DNA of 64,000 bases from Saccoglossus kowalevskii (GCF_000003605.2 NW_003133344.1:610427-674426); one strand, 5' to 3'; shown: positions 28,701 to 41,236, counted from the stretch's first letter. Numbers and translations: made by a program. The notes: generated from the letters alone by a model not told the origin.

Positions 28701-29352
28701 TCTTGGGGTATAGGGTGTTAATTTGCTGTAAAAAAACTTAGAAAACCTTAGAAATATCATTGAGCATTGTAAATATTGTAAGCATAGGTTACCATTAGAA
28801 TTTGACGGATTTATTACTTATTGCTGTCAGTATTAGACTGGGAATTAATCGCAGAGCATTGGCGTACAAATTCATTACTACATATCGTAGTAGTATACAG
28901 TTCAGTGCTGCATGTACACGAGAATACTATTTATATATGAGTAAAATAACCGAGAACACATATCACATGAATGCAAGCAACAAGCTGAGTATGAAATGGC
29001 GCTGTACAGTAGTCTAAGACTAGAATGCCACATTGAAATAGGTAATGAAGTAACTATACCGTCGATTATATGCCCAAGACCATAGTTAAATAAGAGAGTG
29101 TCACTCATATTACGATGTAATTTCTGTTATTAGACAGGCCGAACTAATTGTGTTGTGTCCACACTAGTAATCAAATCGCGATACTGGAATCAACCCAACC
29201 AAATTCACATGTAAGATTTTTTAGTTGAAAGCTAAGTATATCATTGCGAAATAGCGTTATAATATGTATTCATTAGCGGTCGCGTTGATACGACACCAAC
29301 AAATTACTATTATTGGCACAGTTGCAATGCATTGCGACTGTGCAAAATATAC

Positions 29353-29401
29353 CATCATCACACAGACGGTTTTACCATGATTTCATATTTGTGTGATGAT
29401 G
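29353..29401. repeat. Hairpin: 12-bp perfect stem
   Basis: CATCATCACACA at 29353-29364 is exactly reverse-complementary to TGTGTGATGATG at 29390-29401, with a 25-base loop. The stem is too short for a confident microRNA precursor. Confidence 0.5.
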
Positions 29402-30017
29402 TCTTACTCATGGATGACTAAGTGTCAAAGTGATCCGATGCAATTATTATGATATGTTTAAAAAAGATTTTGCGTTTCGAGACAGATTAAAATCTTTGTT
29501 ATGAGTATGTTATGATCATGAGTTAAAAGCACTAGAAGAGGAAACTTCCAATTGAAACTTTTTGGCTCAAATGATTAAACTGCAATTCACTAACTTTTTT
29601 AAATATTTAAATAATAATATAGGACTTTTGCAACCCAAGACACCGATCATAAATTCAAAATATAAATTAAGTACCGATATAGCAATTATTTGTGAAGTGA
29701 CCCCATTTCTTTTAATATTTTGTAACCTAATGAGATGGAAGCACAAGGAAAATGATATACAATAGTTAAGTACACAGCTTTTGTTGAAGTTGAACCTGTG
29801 TGGATAGCATTCACGTTTTCAATGGTGTAGTTTCATTACAATGAGCCAACCTCGTTGACCTGCGAAAAGCAGTGTACTGAAGCATTGTTTACTCCAGTTA
29901 ACGATTCCAGAATCGACATTGATAAGATCCTATTAATCAAGCATGGTCATCTAGTGATGCATATTTAATTTATTCAATTCTCTGACGATTTTACACTGAA
30001 GCACATTGTAATGCCAT

Positions 30018-30410
30018 ATTGTTCCATGGTAACATTCGTGACAATGCCTCTTGTTCAAGGGTAACATATCATCGATACTTGCTCCAGGGTAATATGCCAT
30101 TGCTACTTTTCATACATGTCAGTGCTACTTAGCCCAAAGTACTTGACCGAATGGTGGATACTCTAATTCTCAAATTTTGAAAGTGTCATGATAAGTTTTC
30201 AGAGATTGCCAGAACCAAGTTCTTTTAAATATGGTATGAAGGTTGGATTTTAGTGTCTTATTGGTGCCCATCTTTTTGTGTGTTTAGACTCGAAATATAC
30301 GACTGGTGGCCATTTTGTTTTTTCAGGTTTGTATGTCCTCAGTCATTTTTGTGCTATGTGTTGAAGGACTTATTGACTAGAAAAATTTTCTGTGAGGTTT
30401 TAAAAATTGT

Positions 30411-30477
<67 letters not shown>

Positions 30478-31571
30478 TTTTGATATATCTTGTAGTTTCT
30501 AATCAATAATTGCTAGTAAATAGTTCAAGAAACACGTTTAGACAAACCAATTATAAGCTTTGATAAAAACAATGAATTCCTCCTCAAAACACTTTTCTGT
30601 GAAATTGTGACTAAACCCTGTTCTGCCCTCTCCTCAAGAGTACATCGTGTATTAGAAACGGACGGGGACTGTGTCATTTTCAATGACTTGTTTTTACACG
30701 CAGCAGGATAACATATCATTGCTACGTCCATCATATTGTCATTTCTGATAGTCACAGGGTAGCATGACATTGATACATATTTTATGAAAACATGTTATTG
30801 CTACTTGTCCCCAGGGTTACTGTCTCTGTTAATTGTTCCAAGGTAAAGTGCCATTGCTAACAACCTTAGGGTTACATGGTATTTGTTCCATGGTCACTAT
30901 CATTACTGTGTGTTTCATAGTAGCGTGTCATTAATACTTGTTCTAGGGTAACGTGCCAATGCGACTTACCCCAGGGTTACTGTCTCTGTTAATTGCTCCA
31001 AGGTAAAGTGCCATTGCTAACAACCTTAGGGTTACATGGTATTTGTTCCATAGTCACTATCATTACTGTGTGTTTCATAGTAGCGTGTCATTAATACTTT
31101 TTCTAGGGTAACGTACCAATGCGACTTACCCCAGGGTTACTGTCTCTGTTAATTGCTCCAAGGTAAAGTGCCATTGCTAACTACCTTAGGGTTACATGGC
31201 ATTTGTTCCATGGTCACTATCATTACTGTGTGTTTCATAGTAGTGTGTCATTAATACTTGTTCCAGGGTAACGTGCCAATACGACTTACCTCAGGGTTAC
31301 TGTCACTGTTAATTGTTCCAAGGTAAAGTGTCATTGCTACATACCGCAGTGTTACATGGCGTTGCCACTTGTTCCACGGTTACTATTATTACTGTTTGTT
31401 CCATAGCAGCGTTCCATTAATACTTGTTCCAGGGTAACGTGCCATTCCTATTACCCCATTACTACCTACCCCTTACTGCCATTGCTATCTGTCTTAGGGC
31501 TACATGGAATTTTTCCACATGATGATGGGAAAACTTGGTCATAGCTACTTGGCCTGGGGTTTCATGTAATT
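30018..31571. repeat. Degenerate minisatellite with 160-bp higher-order units
   Basis: The region is built from variants of a monomer of about 27-28 bp resembling TGTTCCAGGGTAACATGCCA followed by TTGCTACT. Between 30809 and about 31448 six diverged monomers (about 27, 28, 23, 27, 27 and 28 bp) form a 160-bp unit repeated four times. Unit starts at CCCCAGGGTTAC or CCTCAGGGTTAC fall at 30809, 30969, 31129 and 31289. The middle copies are nearly identical and the last is more diverged. Flanking monomers at 30018-30160, 30700-30808 and 31450-31571 are old and irregular. A (TTTA)n tract interrupts the left part. Open frames inside are repeat artefacts. Confidence 0.9.
30410..30480. repeat. (TTTA)n microsatellite, about 18 units
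   Basis: A near-perfect tetranucleotide run. It could have been seeded by the AATAAATA-type tail of a LINE on the minus strand, but no LINE sequence is recognisable next to it. Confidence 0.95.
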
Positions 31572-32495
31572 GTATATGTCTAATTATCCACATTATGCAG
31601 TAGAAGTGCTTAGGTCATGCATGCTTTATATGCAAGTAACGCTGCTCAGTCGACGCTCTTTCAATAGTACACGGAAAGGCCATTCTTTGTGTAATTTATA
31701 TTCAACAATACATTAACCGAACAGTAAGCCTATTGTAATGTAGATACAAATAATATACATTGCATTGACCTGTGAAGTGATATAGAAATTATAGCTCAAG
31801 AATCCGATTTAAATATGTCACTGGTCAAACATTAATAAAAGTCAACTATTAAACTAATGTATGGTGTCACATTGTTAAATCACGGTGGCTCGCCGCTGCA
31901 TCCGGCACTGTTAGCAGCCAGCACGCAGCCACGAGTAGACACATTGAATAGAGTGCGCCTAAGGGAAGCTTGTCATACGATCAGCTAACCATCGAACGTT
32001 TGGTCATTACTGAAATACTTGCTATAAATCACTCGACGTAATTGCATTTGATCACTGCGCATGTACAGTTAACGAAGCCTTTAAACTGTTCGATATTATC
32101 AGTCAGGGAGGGATGATTTTCTGCAAAGTCTGCGTGTTCTGTACTACTACTATTTTTGTGCGCGCCACAAGTTCGCTCAATTCATGCATCTTTGAGTGTA
32201 TCAGTTATATGCTTTCGTATTCAGACGGAGGATGTACCAGCAGAGGCGGGGTGGGCAGGACTCGTTGACGCTCACTGTACATTGACGTAGGTTACCATAA
32301 ACCGCTAACACGGTCTACGTTGACTTTAAATATATTTAATCTAATCAGGCTAATTCGTGACAAACCAACCTAGCACAAAACAAGCGATCAGTGGTCTCAG
32401 TAAAAAAAAACATACTTGTTCGCAATGTCCTTCCCGAGTCGACGTCGTCACTATCATTTCTTAGTCAACGATAGATGGGCCAAACCTTGGCTTAG
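31572..32495. other. Non-coding stretch
   Basis: No gene seen. The part from about 31880 to 32480 is somewhat richer in G+C than the surroundings, without a recognisable motif. Confidence 0.35.
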
Positions 32496-32573
32496 AATCT
32501 GCGCACGGAATATATGGTGGTCCTGCTCTGTATGCGATGAGGCCATGGATGCCAGACGCATTAAATCAAGAAG
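32496..32573 (+). CDS. Possible internal exon, plus strand
   Basis: An acceptor ending ccaaaccttggcttag and a donor GAAG|GTAGGA bound 78 nt that are richer in GC than the surroundings. One frame reads GGPALYAMRPWMPDALNQE with entry phase 1 and exit phase 1, which fits the candidate at 34896-34972. A second frame (WWSCSVCDEAMDARR) is also open. The splice signals are only moderate and no family is recognised. Confidence 0.22.
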
Positions 32574-34895
32574 GTAGGACTTTTACAGTAGTAAATAATT
32601 TGGTTTTGCGCTTGCTAAACGTGGCCAAAATTAGGAATTCACGTCATTTCAATTTGTCTGGTATTTCTAATAAACACCTATATAATGTATGTTCTTATTA
32701 TCATCGGCAACATACTATCCGTATATTTCTACTGTTTTGATACTGACGTGGGATAATAAGGCACAATGTTGCATAAACTTCGTTGTTCGGCTGCATTTCT
32801 AGTGCTATTAATATATCTCTATCTACTAGTATGTTCTAATAAGACTACGTGTTTATAAGACATACTTACATCACTCTTTTTGCTGAGACGAATGCTGTAT
32901 TTGACAGGAAAATATGTCAAAGCACGGATAGTGAGAAAAAGCACGTTTGTCACAGCCGTTCCGTCTTTCTTTGTTTGCCTAAAGACGACGTGACAATCAA
33001 CTGCAGTTTGAACGACTCTATACCGCATATGTACAAAGATTTCAAATCTTACAATGTATATAAAATGACACGGTGTGCTACATTTCAATTGATTCGTCAG
33101 TACTAGTATATGAAGTACGTTTTCATAATTCACAACCATATTGACTACACTGCAACTCGAGAACACTTCAATAACCGTAAATAAATCTTTGTTTCTCAAT
33201 ACACACTGTTTTACTCAACACTTTATGCTTATTCCCCGGAACCTATTCACTTCTATCTTTACTGAAGCGTGGACGATACAATGACTTTTCTCACTAGTTT
33301 GAGTAGCGCCCTAGCAATTCAGTGGGCAGACAAATTGTTAAGAGCGTGCTGTAATTTATACCATAGCATAGCTGACAAATTAGTCCTGACTTGTGTATCA
33401 GCATTGTCTTCCCGGGGGAGACCTGCCGACAGGGCATTTGCAGCCCGGTTAATGCATTTAAAACCAGTCGCTTTCTCAAGTCTCATCAATTTGCTGCACA
33501 AAAATTGTTTGGTGTGTATGCTTACACACCCGTAACTTGCATTCCATTAAGTCGAAATGCAATGAACAACAATGACGCTAAAACAGATGCTCGGCACGTT
33601 GACCCTACTCACTGTATTCTCTTCATGTAGTGTATATGAAACAAATCTTGAGTGTTGGGTTGTGTAAAATTGTGGGAAGCCTGAATTTATAGCCATTAAA
33701 TATATATTCACATATTCTCGAAGACGTGACTGCAATTATTACCAAATCTTGAAACCCGTATTTGATGTACATACGTGACATTGCTTCAAATATATCTATA
33801 CTTAGGTTACATAAATAAAATTAGTTCGTGGACGCACTTTGACCTTTATGCTGATTTACCTCATTAACACAGATATACATTTTGATAGGGCGTCGTTACT
33901 TACAAACCGATTTTCTGTTCAATTGTCTTAAAATCTCAACCTCGATGTATTGCACTGATTGACGCATGGTAATTGCGTTGAACTACGGTTTGTATCAATA
34001 CTATATATTCTAGGAGTAATTTAGGTACCAACTTCGTTATATTATATAATATGAAACCGAAACTCTATATTATGGAAGATCCATCGTGGATGTATACACA
34101 ATGATACAAAAAAAGCGTGACATAATATCCCACAAAACTTCACATCTCAGTTATTTGAAAGGGGCAATTTAATTTTGTGTGAATTATTTACGAGTACGTT
34201 GGTAATTCAAAGTTTATGGTTCAATAAACGTTATAAGTATTATACTCTATCGAGTGCATTGACTCGATCGACTGTCATATGTCTCTGTAAATTATGTGGC
34301 AATGCAATGCCCATAATGTTAGGTTTCATGGAATCACTTCTATTGTTCGTAAACACGAGCTGTAAATTACAATTACAGTGGAAAGACATACGCATGCGTC
34401 CTTTTTTTTGTTGAAAAAAAGGCATTTTTTGTTGTGATGAAACTGAGGATTAGATACAGTGTTTGTATTTGGCGGGGAAAACATATATATCACATAAACA
34501 CGATAAGAAGGCAAACCATAGAAACACTGAGACACTGTTTTATGATCATTTTCAAATCTGTTTTTTTTTTATATTATACACGTGCACGTTATATGCCTAC
34601 ATGGTATTTGCAATATCGTGTGAATTATTCTCAACCGGTGTGGGACGGGAAAAATGTAAATCTACTTTTTTAAATGTAATTATAGAAACCGTTGCAGTGT
34701 GAATTGGCATATCCGATGTATTGCATCTTGCAAAAGAATGTTTTGAGAATTATTTATTTTATAAAACTAAGATTTTCTGCTTTGATCTTATCGATATGTT
34801 TCCAGTGGGTCGCTGATGCAACGATTTACCGTTTCTATGGCGACTGTAGGATTTAATGAACATCGTGACCTCGCCATTCGTTGACTGCCTGGCAG

Positions 34896-34972
34896 GCTTC
34901 CCAGCTGAGTGTATGTTTCGAATCACGAATTATGTTCACGAATTCAGTCTCGTCGTCGTCGGGAATGATTTG
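34896..34972 (+). CDS. Possible internal exon, plus strand
   Basis: A 77-nt GC-richer segment after cattcgttgactgcctggcag. It reads FPAECMFRITNYVHEFSLVV and then VGNDL, and ends at a possible donor TTG|GTATAA. Entry phase is 1 and exit phase 0. The alternating hydrophobic and polar residues look like beta strands; I briefly considered a filamin-like fold but cannot support it. The donor is weak. It fits in phase after 32496-32573 but does not lead directly into 45137. Confidence 0.25.
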
Positions 34973-37921
34973 GTATAAACTCTAGGGAATGTGTTTTGTT
35001 TGCAAGAGTATACACGTGTCTGTTCTGTTAGTTGGTGACGTACATTGGTACCTACTCTCAACAGGTCTTATTAAACTACGTCAACTGGGTTTGCATTTGT
35101 TGTTCGAATAAAAACATAAGTTTAAGTCCCTCCAGTCATGTGCCTCTCGCCCTTTTATTTCACATAGTTTGTGTTTATAGACAAATTTGACGTTATACAC
35201 AAGTGCAGCAAATTAGAGTAGTTCAAAAAAAATCATGTTGTATGTATCACCTGCACTAAAATTGCACGGACGGATGTTGTAAAATTATAATCTTTTGTGC
35301 TTAACAGAAATCGTTCGCTAAATGGAATTCCAAAAAAAGATAAATTAATGAAATTAGATGCCCCTATCTGCATTTTTCCAATATATCTGTATCAGTGTCC
35401 ACCAGAGGTATGTTGCGTGAGCGATTCAGTATTAAGAAATTGAATCTAGTTCTCTAACACAAATCAAATAACTGTCGAAAATGCATCCTGAGATTTCCAA
35501 TTATAGGATGTTATATGTGTTTAGGGAGATTGGTGATCTGGTGATTTGAACAGATTTCTTAGATATGATACGAATCTCAAATTGAATCTGTTATTTGAAC
35601 ATTAAACATACAGAAAGATCACCATGGAGCGATTGTCCTAAGCAGATACTGTAATTACAGATTGCCTATATATCATTGTGCACGATTACTCTTCTTCTTC
35701 ATTTTTACGATCTCACGAAAATAAAATAAAATTTCGGCTATTGAAAATAAAACATTCTTTTGAATCACAGAAGAATTGTTCGGATCTTGTTTGGGATAAT
35801 TAGACTACGTTAAGCAGGTGTCTCTGACGCGCTGTTTTGCAGTCTGTGGATTCACGATACAAAATGGGCCTCGGTAGCTGTCTGTTGTCATCACTGTAAA
35901 ATTATTCCGTAGTGATCAGTATATCAATATACTCAAGGTATAAATGCAGGTTCCTGGGCACATCCAGCCCTAAAAATATTTAAACGGTAATTTGTTTATG
36001 TAAGAGTTATAATCACATATTATAAAATATCTGCACTGGGTGAATTACTATGCAAATGTGTCATTATCTCAACTTGTGTAGATTAGTTATTGTGTTTTAA
36101 TATTTTTAAATAATCCTTGTTATTATGTTTTGCTTCTAGTAGAGTTTTCAAATTATGAATATTAAAAAGTAATAATATTAAACACAACTTTAGGACTCTA
36201 ACATTTATTATAACATACGTTTACTTAATTTGTGACAGTTATTTATTCATCACGTGATGCTAGGTAAATAGTACTTGCTTCTCGTCAGGTGTAATGCTTC
36301 TAGTCAGGCGTTTAATATTAAGTGTATTCAAGCACGCTCCTACTGGGGCGCTATATTTGTTGCTTAGTAAGCATGTTGCATGTGTATTATAATATAAACA
36401 AAATTAATAAAGTATAACGTTTTATTTTCTCGAAAAGCACATACTTGTAAAAATATCACATGCATTCCCAGCAATCTCGTGTAACACAAATTCATGCCTG
36501 TGGCGTATATTTCAAACCAGTGTGCCTACAAATCACCGATGTACTCCAATTGTATGCTCGATTCTCTGCTGACATCATGCCGAGTCATTCATTTACAAAG
36601 CCCTGTCAGCATACAATTACTAATATTCAGTACACGCTGAGCTTTAAATTTCAAATTTCTCAATTTGGTTTAAAACGACCTAATGATCAAACCATGTTGT
36701 AAGATTTTTTAGTAATATATACATCGATTCCGAATAATTCGCATGTAAAATGATCAGGATATGTGGTACACATTAGAAAAAACTCTTTGCAGAGCAGAAT
36801 TAATTTTATCGTATTGTCTGAAAGGCCACATTTCCCTTTGTACTAGAAGGCAAAGCGCATGCAGACAAAGAAAAAATGCTTTGAGCGTTTGACTCACCGC
36901 AGGCAATTTCAATTTAAAACACCGATTTGTGGAAGTGGGTGAACCGTATCAGATGCATTTCTTCGGAGAACATAATTTACTGACATAAATTGAAGAAGGA
37001 AATTCACAGTATTTTTCAGTGAATGTTAAATGGAAGGGGGTCGGTTACATTAATACGGAAAAAAAGAACAATATGCTTGAGAAACCTTGGAAAACAAATT
37101 ATCACCGAGGAAACTATTATAAAAATCGTCAAATACATCACTTTGAACAGAAAAAAATGCTGTGGATTGAGGAGCAACAATAAAAAAACAAAGTTTAAAA
37201 TCGCGGGTTTGGGAACAACTGAATTGAGCAGAGATGCAAAAAAAGTGTGATGTTGATAGTCCCTGGTAGTGTAGCCTGTCACTTGACAACACATGAGTCT
37301 TCATAGACCTCGTATGCAAATGGCCATGCAGATCCAAGAGAACCACGAGGGTTGCTCTACCTTTGAAATAGTCTTTCATTCTCTCATATCATCGTTTCCA
37401 CTAGTTCCAAATACCATAATCATAGGTCAGGACAATGTAACAATATTTAAAAGGAAACATTATCATGGCCTTCTCGCTTTCAAATGTATATATGTGTGGC
37501 TGTTTTACAACTAACGTATTGTTAAGTTTAGGCTATACATGTCGCCATTGTGCTGGATAACACTTATAAACTAACTAACTTATCCACTCTGTCGATAGGT
37601 CGATAGAGATATTGGATGAGAACATATGATTTGACACTGTATTAATCGATGAATGCATTAAATTATGATTTATCGTGAAATAAAAAATGTCATGTCCGTG
37701 TAGCACACATCTAAGTATTCTTTTGATAAAATAATGTTTTGCTACGTATACAACGTAAATCTACTGCACATGCGCATTATTGGTTTTCATTTCCATTTAA
37801 CGAATGATATATCTAATAGCACCAACATCGTGATTTCTATTCATTTCATTTGTTCGTGCTATGGCTTCGCAACCTCGTGAACGAGCTTGGCATTCTCTGG
37901 AAAAATATATGCGTATGTATG
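34973..37921. other. Non-coding stretch
   Basis: AT-rich DNA. An 80-codon plus frame at 36460-36702 and a minus frame of about 109 codons at 37050-37379 have no recognisable content or splice support. An acceptor-like tgttttgcag at about 35840 is followed by an 18-codon frame only. Confidence 0.35.
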
Positions 37922-38275
37922 TCACATTCTGAACACGAGGCATACGCCAGTCACGGTAAGCCCAACTAACACAAGCAGGCCTACATAATCCCACCAAGCG
38001 AAATCTGGCGATGACGTGATAATCACCCCAAATGACGTCCTTATTTCTGATTTGGAATTGTAATCTTTATTCCAGGCCGCCCCCACGCCATTAGCGGCAA
38101 TACTTAATAAATTGAAAATGTATAATCGGGGCAATTGCATAGGTACGTGTATGTGTGTTCTCACGACTAACATACACATGGATATTCCAAACATGTACTG
38201 ACTGTCTATCAACATTGCGTTTGTCGATCCATCCAACAACGGATTAACGGTTGGATCATGTGACGACGGGTTCAT
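37922..38275 (-). CDS. Hypothetical small membrane protein, 117 codons
   Basis: One of the longest uninterrupted frames in the window, from ATG at 38275 to TGA, with protein-like codon use. The first 20 or so residues are polar (MNPSSHDPTVNPLLDG). A moderately hydrophobic stretch follows (about residues 28-38, YMFGISMCMLVV), then a polar middle (NKDYNSKSEIRT), then a strongly hydrophobic segment near the end (about residues 95-115, YVGLLVLVGLTVTGVCLVF). This suggests a tail-anchored or two-pass membrane protein if it is translated. The local sequence is less AT-rich than its flanks. No family is recognised and no flanking exon was found, so it may be a chance frame. Confidence 0.3.
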   Translation of the reverse strand: MNPSSHDPTVNPLLDGSTNAMLIDSQYMFGISMCMLVVRTHIHVPMQLPRLYIFNLLSIAANGVGAAWNKDYNSKSEIRTSFGVIITSSPDFAWWDYVGLLVLVGLTVTGVCLVFRM

Positions 38276-39660
38276 CTTTGCTGAACTGTTATGTTCACGC
38301 TGTTTTAGCTGTCATTTCGTTAGTGTGTTGAAGATGACAGCAGGAACTGGAGGAAAATATGTATTCTGGCAACGTTTTACTTATTTTCACGTGAATAAAT
38401 AGTACATTATTAGAGCAGTGTTTTACCACCAATATCCTATTGCGACACATGTATACGCGGTGTGAGTTTACGTAGTGTGTCGACGCGCTTGTTGTAAGTT
38501 ACAAATTGGACATATTATTTTATGATTTTCTCAACATTTGTTTTACAGATGAAAATAAAAATCTTCTTAACCAAATACTTGATTTTATTTTGATTTTATT
38601 AAAAAAATAAATGACTAGTATTTCGCCAATAAGAAGCATTTTTCATCCAAAATAAAATATCATCGATGACCATGAAGCATCTGTTTTATAAGCCTCGTCA
38701 TCTATCAATGTAGGACATCGGTGACGTCAAAGTGACGTGAATGGTGAAAACAATATAGTTCAAAACTAAGGATTTACTTGGATGTGGAATATATCATTAG
38801 AAACATATTTTGCCGCAGATATCGACTTTGTTTACAGCATTTCTTGCATCCCTTAAACGTCTCAGAACGCCTCGTCGCTAGACTTATCACTAGTAATTAA
38901 AACCTTTTTTTTCCTGTTTTGGCAAAATATTTTTGTTGCACCACGGTTTGCCACAAGAATCATATTCCATAGTTTGGGACTGGTTGTCAGGACATTTTCC
39001 AATGCTTTCTAGTTGTTTGGTGTTCAATCACAAATAGGATTCAGCGTAAGGTTCCTGCCTCAGGAATCAAAGGGAAAAAATGTTTAAGGGCTTTGTGGAG
39101 TTGAATTCAAGGACGGAACTGGTGATTACATAATCAAAAGTGTTACTATACGCGATTATTCGATCAAACGACGAATTCGGCTCTTATCTAAGTGAGTTTA
39201 GACGATTATACCAACTCATGTTAATGGTGGTTGCGACGACCACAACCATTTAAAATTACCGATAAACAATCGCCAGGAATTAAAACACTCGACAAAGGCA
39301 ACAAGCCGGAAAGCTCCTGCTGCTGAAGTCAGAGTCGACAAGTGTATCGTGGTTTAAAAACAAAGGTTCTCTTGACTTTTGAGCTGTAATAATATGACTT
39401 TCTGCTGGACGTTAATGAATTCGTTTTGACACTTAACTATCCGCGCCGAAATGTAATGCCGATGCTTCATGTTCTACTTAGCTTATATCTCAGCTAGTGG
39501 ATCGTGGTGAACGATTTATTTTCAAACAAATTTAATGTAATCTATCTTTCAAAGTACATTACTCAATACATGTGTGCAGTTGAGCGATCTTATTTGGCCA
39601 ATGGAATCGTGCTTCGAAGAATGTTTGTTATGAATCATTGTTTTACACATTTAGCATGGA
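38276..39660. other. Non-coding stretch
   Basis: No supported gene. A strong donor-like TCTAA|GTGAGT at 39192 follows a 26-codon open frame (39112-39191), but its acceptor is poor and a better acceptor at 39063 gives a different frame with a stop. I do not call an exon. Confidence 0.35.
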
Positions 39661-39835
39661 ACGTATTTGATCTAATTAGTATGTAAAACGGAAAGCTATA
39701 ATTAGAAGTACGTACTTGATCTATGTAAAACGGAGAGCTATGATTGGAAGTACGTATTTGATTTATGTAAAACGGAGAGTTATGATTGGAAGTATGTATT
39801 TGATCTATGTAAAACGGAGAGCTATGATTGGAAGA
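39661..39835. repeat. Minisatellite, 42-bp unit, four copies
   Basis: Units begin ACGTATTTGATCTATGTAAA and end TATGATTGGAAGT. Three are 42 bp and the first is 49 bp with a short insertion. A degenerate partial copy follows to about 39870. Because 42 is a multiple of three, the minus strand shows a 14-residue repeat (SNHSSPFYIDQ), which is an artefact rather than evidence of a gene. Confidence 0.93.
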
Positions 39836-40246
39836 CAGTATATGAGGCATCGAACTATAATTGTAAGCGCGCATTGACTTACGTGGAATGACTGGATCTG
39901 ATTGGAATAGTTAATGTAATTCGGGACAACTGATGAGAAGTATACGTCATTCACTTTATATGTCAACTCACTGCTCTTGCGAAAAGGGACGTTGTTCGCT
40001 TCAGGCTGTCGAAGGTTGTTGATTCTCCAAAGATCCTGACACGTGTTGCCAAGGGTGTATTATATACTGCCGTAGTAACAAGTAACAAATGCTATGCGTG
40101 GCACACAGTACCTGCAAGGTAATATTGTGCATTCACTATATTGAGACACAAGGATTCGTCATGCAATACTCGCTCTGTCAGCTACCGCCACGAAGACATG
40201 CCGATATAGTTCCACCGGCATACAGGACACACTGCAGCTTTCGTTA

Positions 40247-40348
40247 GATGAAAAATCAAACCGCTAATACGCATGTGCAGTGCGTAAATTATGTACGTAC
40301 TAAAATAGGCAGTGCACATGCGTATTAGGGAATTTTCATTTTTTCATC
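40247..40348. repeat. Inverted repeat / MITE-like hairpin
   Basis: Arms at 40247-40279 and 40313-40348. The inner 16 bp (CTAATACGCATGTGCA against TGCACATGCGTATTAG) pair perfectly, and the outer GATGAAAAA pairs with TTTTTCATC across a small mismatched zone. The loop is about 33 bases. It may be a very short MITE or a fold-back relic. There is no evidence of transcription. Confidence 0.65.
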
Positions 40349-40861
40349 GAACAAATCAAAAACTGTGTCATGGTACAAACACAGCGTTGCCACATGATGA
40401 TGAATCAACGTCTAATGTAATCATCAACATACAGTATCAAACAATATTATTAAAAATGACATGTTTTCGTTACTATTGCATGTTTAATTGAAAAAATGCT
40501 GTTCATATAATAAACGCCTTTGTTTTGTTATATTTTAGGCGATAATTTATTTACAATTGTCGGCGTCAAGACGTTTTTCATTACGTATACTCAGACGATA
40601 AAAATACATTCACAGGAGGAGGTCATTTGTTATAATATTATGCCGACAACACGTTGATTGGAAGAATACAGATTAACGAGGCTTGCACGTCGAATGATCC
40701 ATTAAAAGGGTCGCAGTTATTTATTTGTTAGTTACTTGCAAGAGTCTGTAAGCAATGTTGGCATGTGTTCAAACACTGTTCACACATGCGTATACAATAC
40801 AACATTTCACCACATAATTTGTACATTTACATACAATTCTATATTTGTGGAACGGGGTGCA

Positions 40862-41018
40862 TTAAAGCGGGGGTCAACTGCGCACGCGCGGGAATTCAAT
40901 CAATTTGGCAGCAATGGCATGCTAAGAACGCAAAGGCTCATGGGTAGACGCTTGTTTGTAAACAATGATACTCTATGGCCACCTGACGCATGCCTAGGTG
41001 ACGACTCCCTCGCTTTAA
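40862..41018 (-). mobile_element. TTAA-flanked CpG-rich MITE, copy 1 (complete)
   Basis: The element starts with TTAAAGCGGGGGTC and its far end, read on the minus strand, is TTAAAGCGAGGGAGTCGTCA, giving short inverted termini and TTAA on both sides. The interior shares CGCATGCG, GGCCATAG and TTGTTTACAAAC motifs with copies at 45530-45618 and 51354-51425. It has no coding capacity; the open frame across it is incidental. TTAA target sites are typical of the piggyBac and Kolobok superfamilies. Confidence 0.65.
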
Positions 41019-41082
41019 TACCCAAAACGTATCAATTCTGATAGCGGGAAACTGTGAAAACAGCTAATGCACACAAAATACC

Positions 41083-41110
41083 CCGCGCTGCATGACGACC
41101 ACCGTGTTTC
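41083..41110 (-). mobile_element. End fragment of the TTAA MITE family
   Basis: On the minus strand the sequence ACACGGTGGTCGTCATGCAG closely matches the terminal repeat of the copies at 50345 and 58953. Only one end is visible, about 65 bp from copy 1. Confidence 0.4.
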
Positions 41111-41236
41111 AAGACTCAGTACGTTCCATACATAATTTATAATATGTTAATAACATGCAAATCGTCCTGTTTATGCAACGAATACTTTAAACACGCGATT
41201 GAAAGGTTTAACTTTGAAAGATTTCCGTTTTGGGTA

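Larger units (their letters stand above)
26059..30017. other. Non-coding stretch with two hairpin-like inverted repeats
   Basis: AT-rich DNA without a supported gene. It includes inverted repeats near 28618-28700 and at 29353-29401, listed separately. Nothing else stands out. Confidence 0.4.

Noticed and set aside
30253-30483. 76-codon frame ending in a Leu-Phe-Ile-Tyr repeat
   Set aside because: It is generated by the (TTTA)n microsatellite and has no coding support.
35842-35900. Acceptor-like gctgttttgcag followed by an 18-codon frame
   Set aside because: The donor (TCG|GTAGCT) is weak and the phases do not connect to other candidates.
39112-39191. Open 26-codon piece ending at a strong GTGAGT donor, phase-compatible with 34972 and 45137
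   Set aside because: Its acceptor (ttgaattcaag) lacks a pyrimidine tract, and the better acceptor just upstream at 39063 gives a different frame that closes. It would have completed an attractive chain, but the support is too weak.
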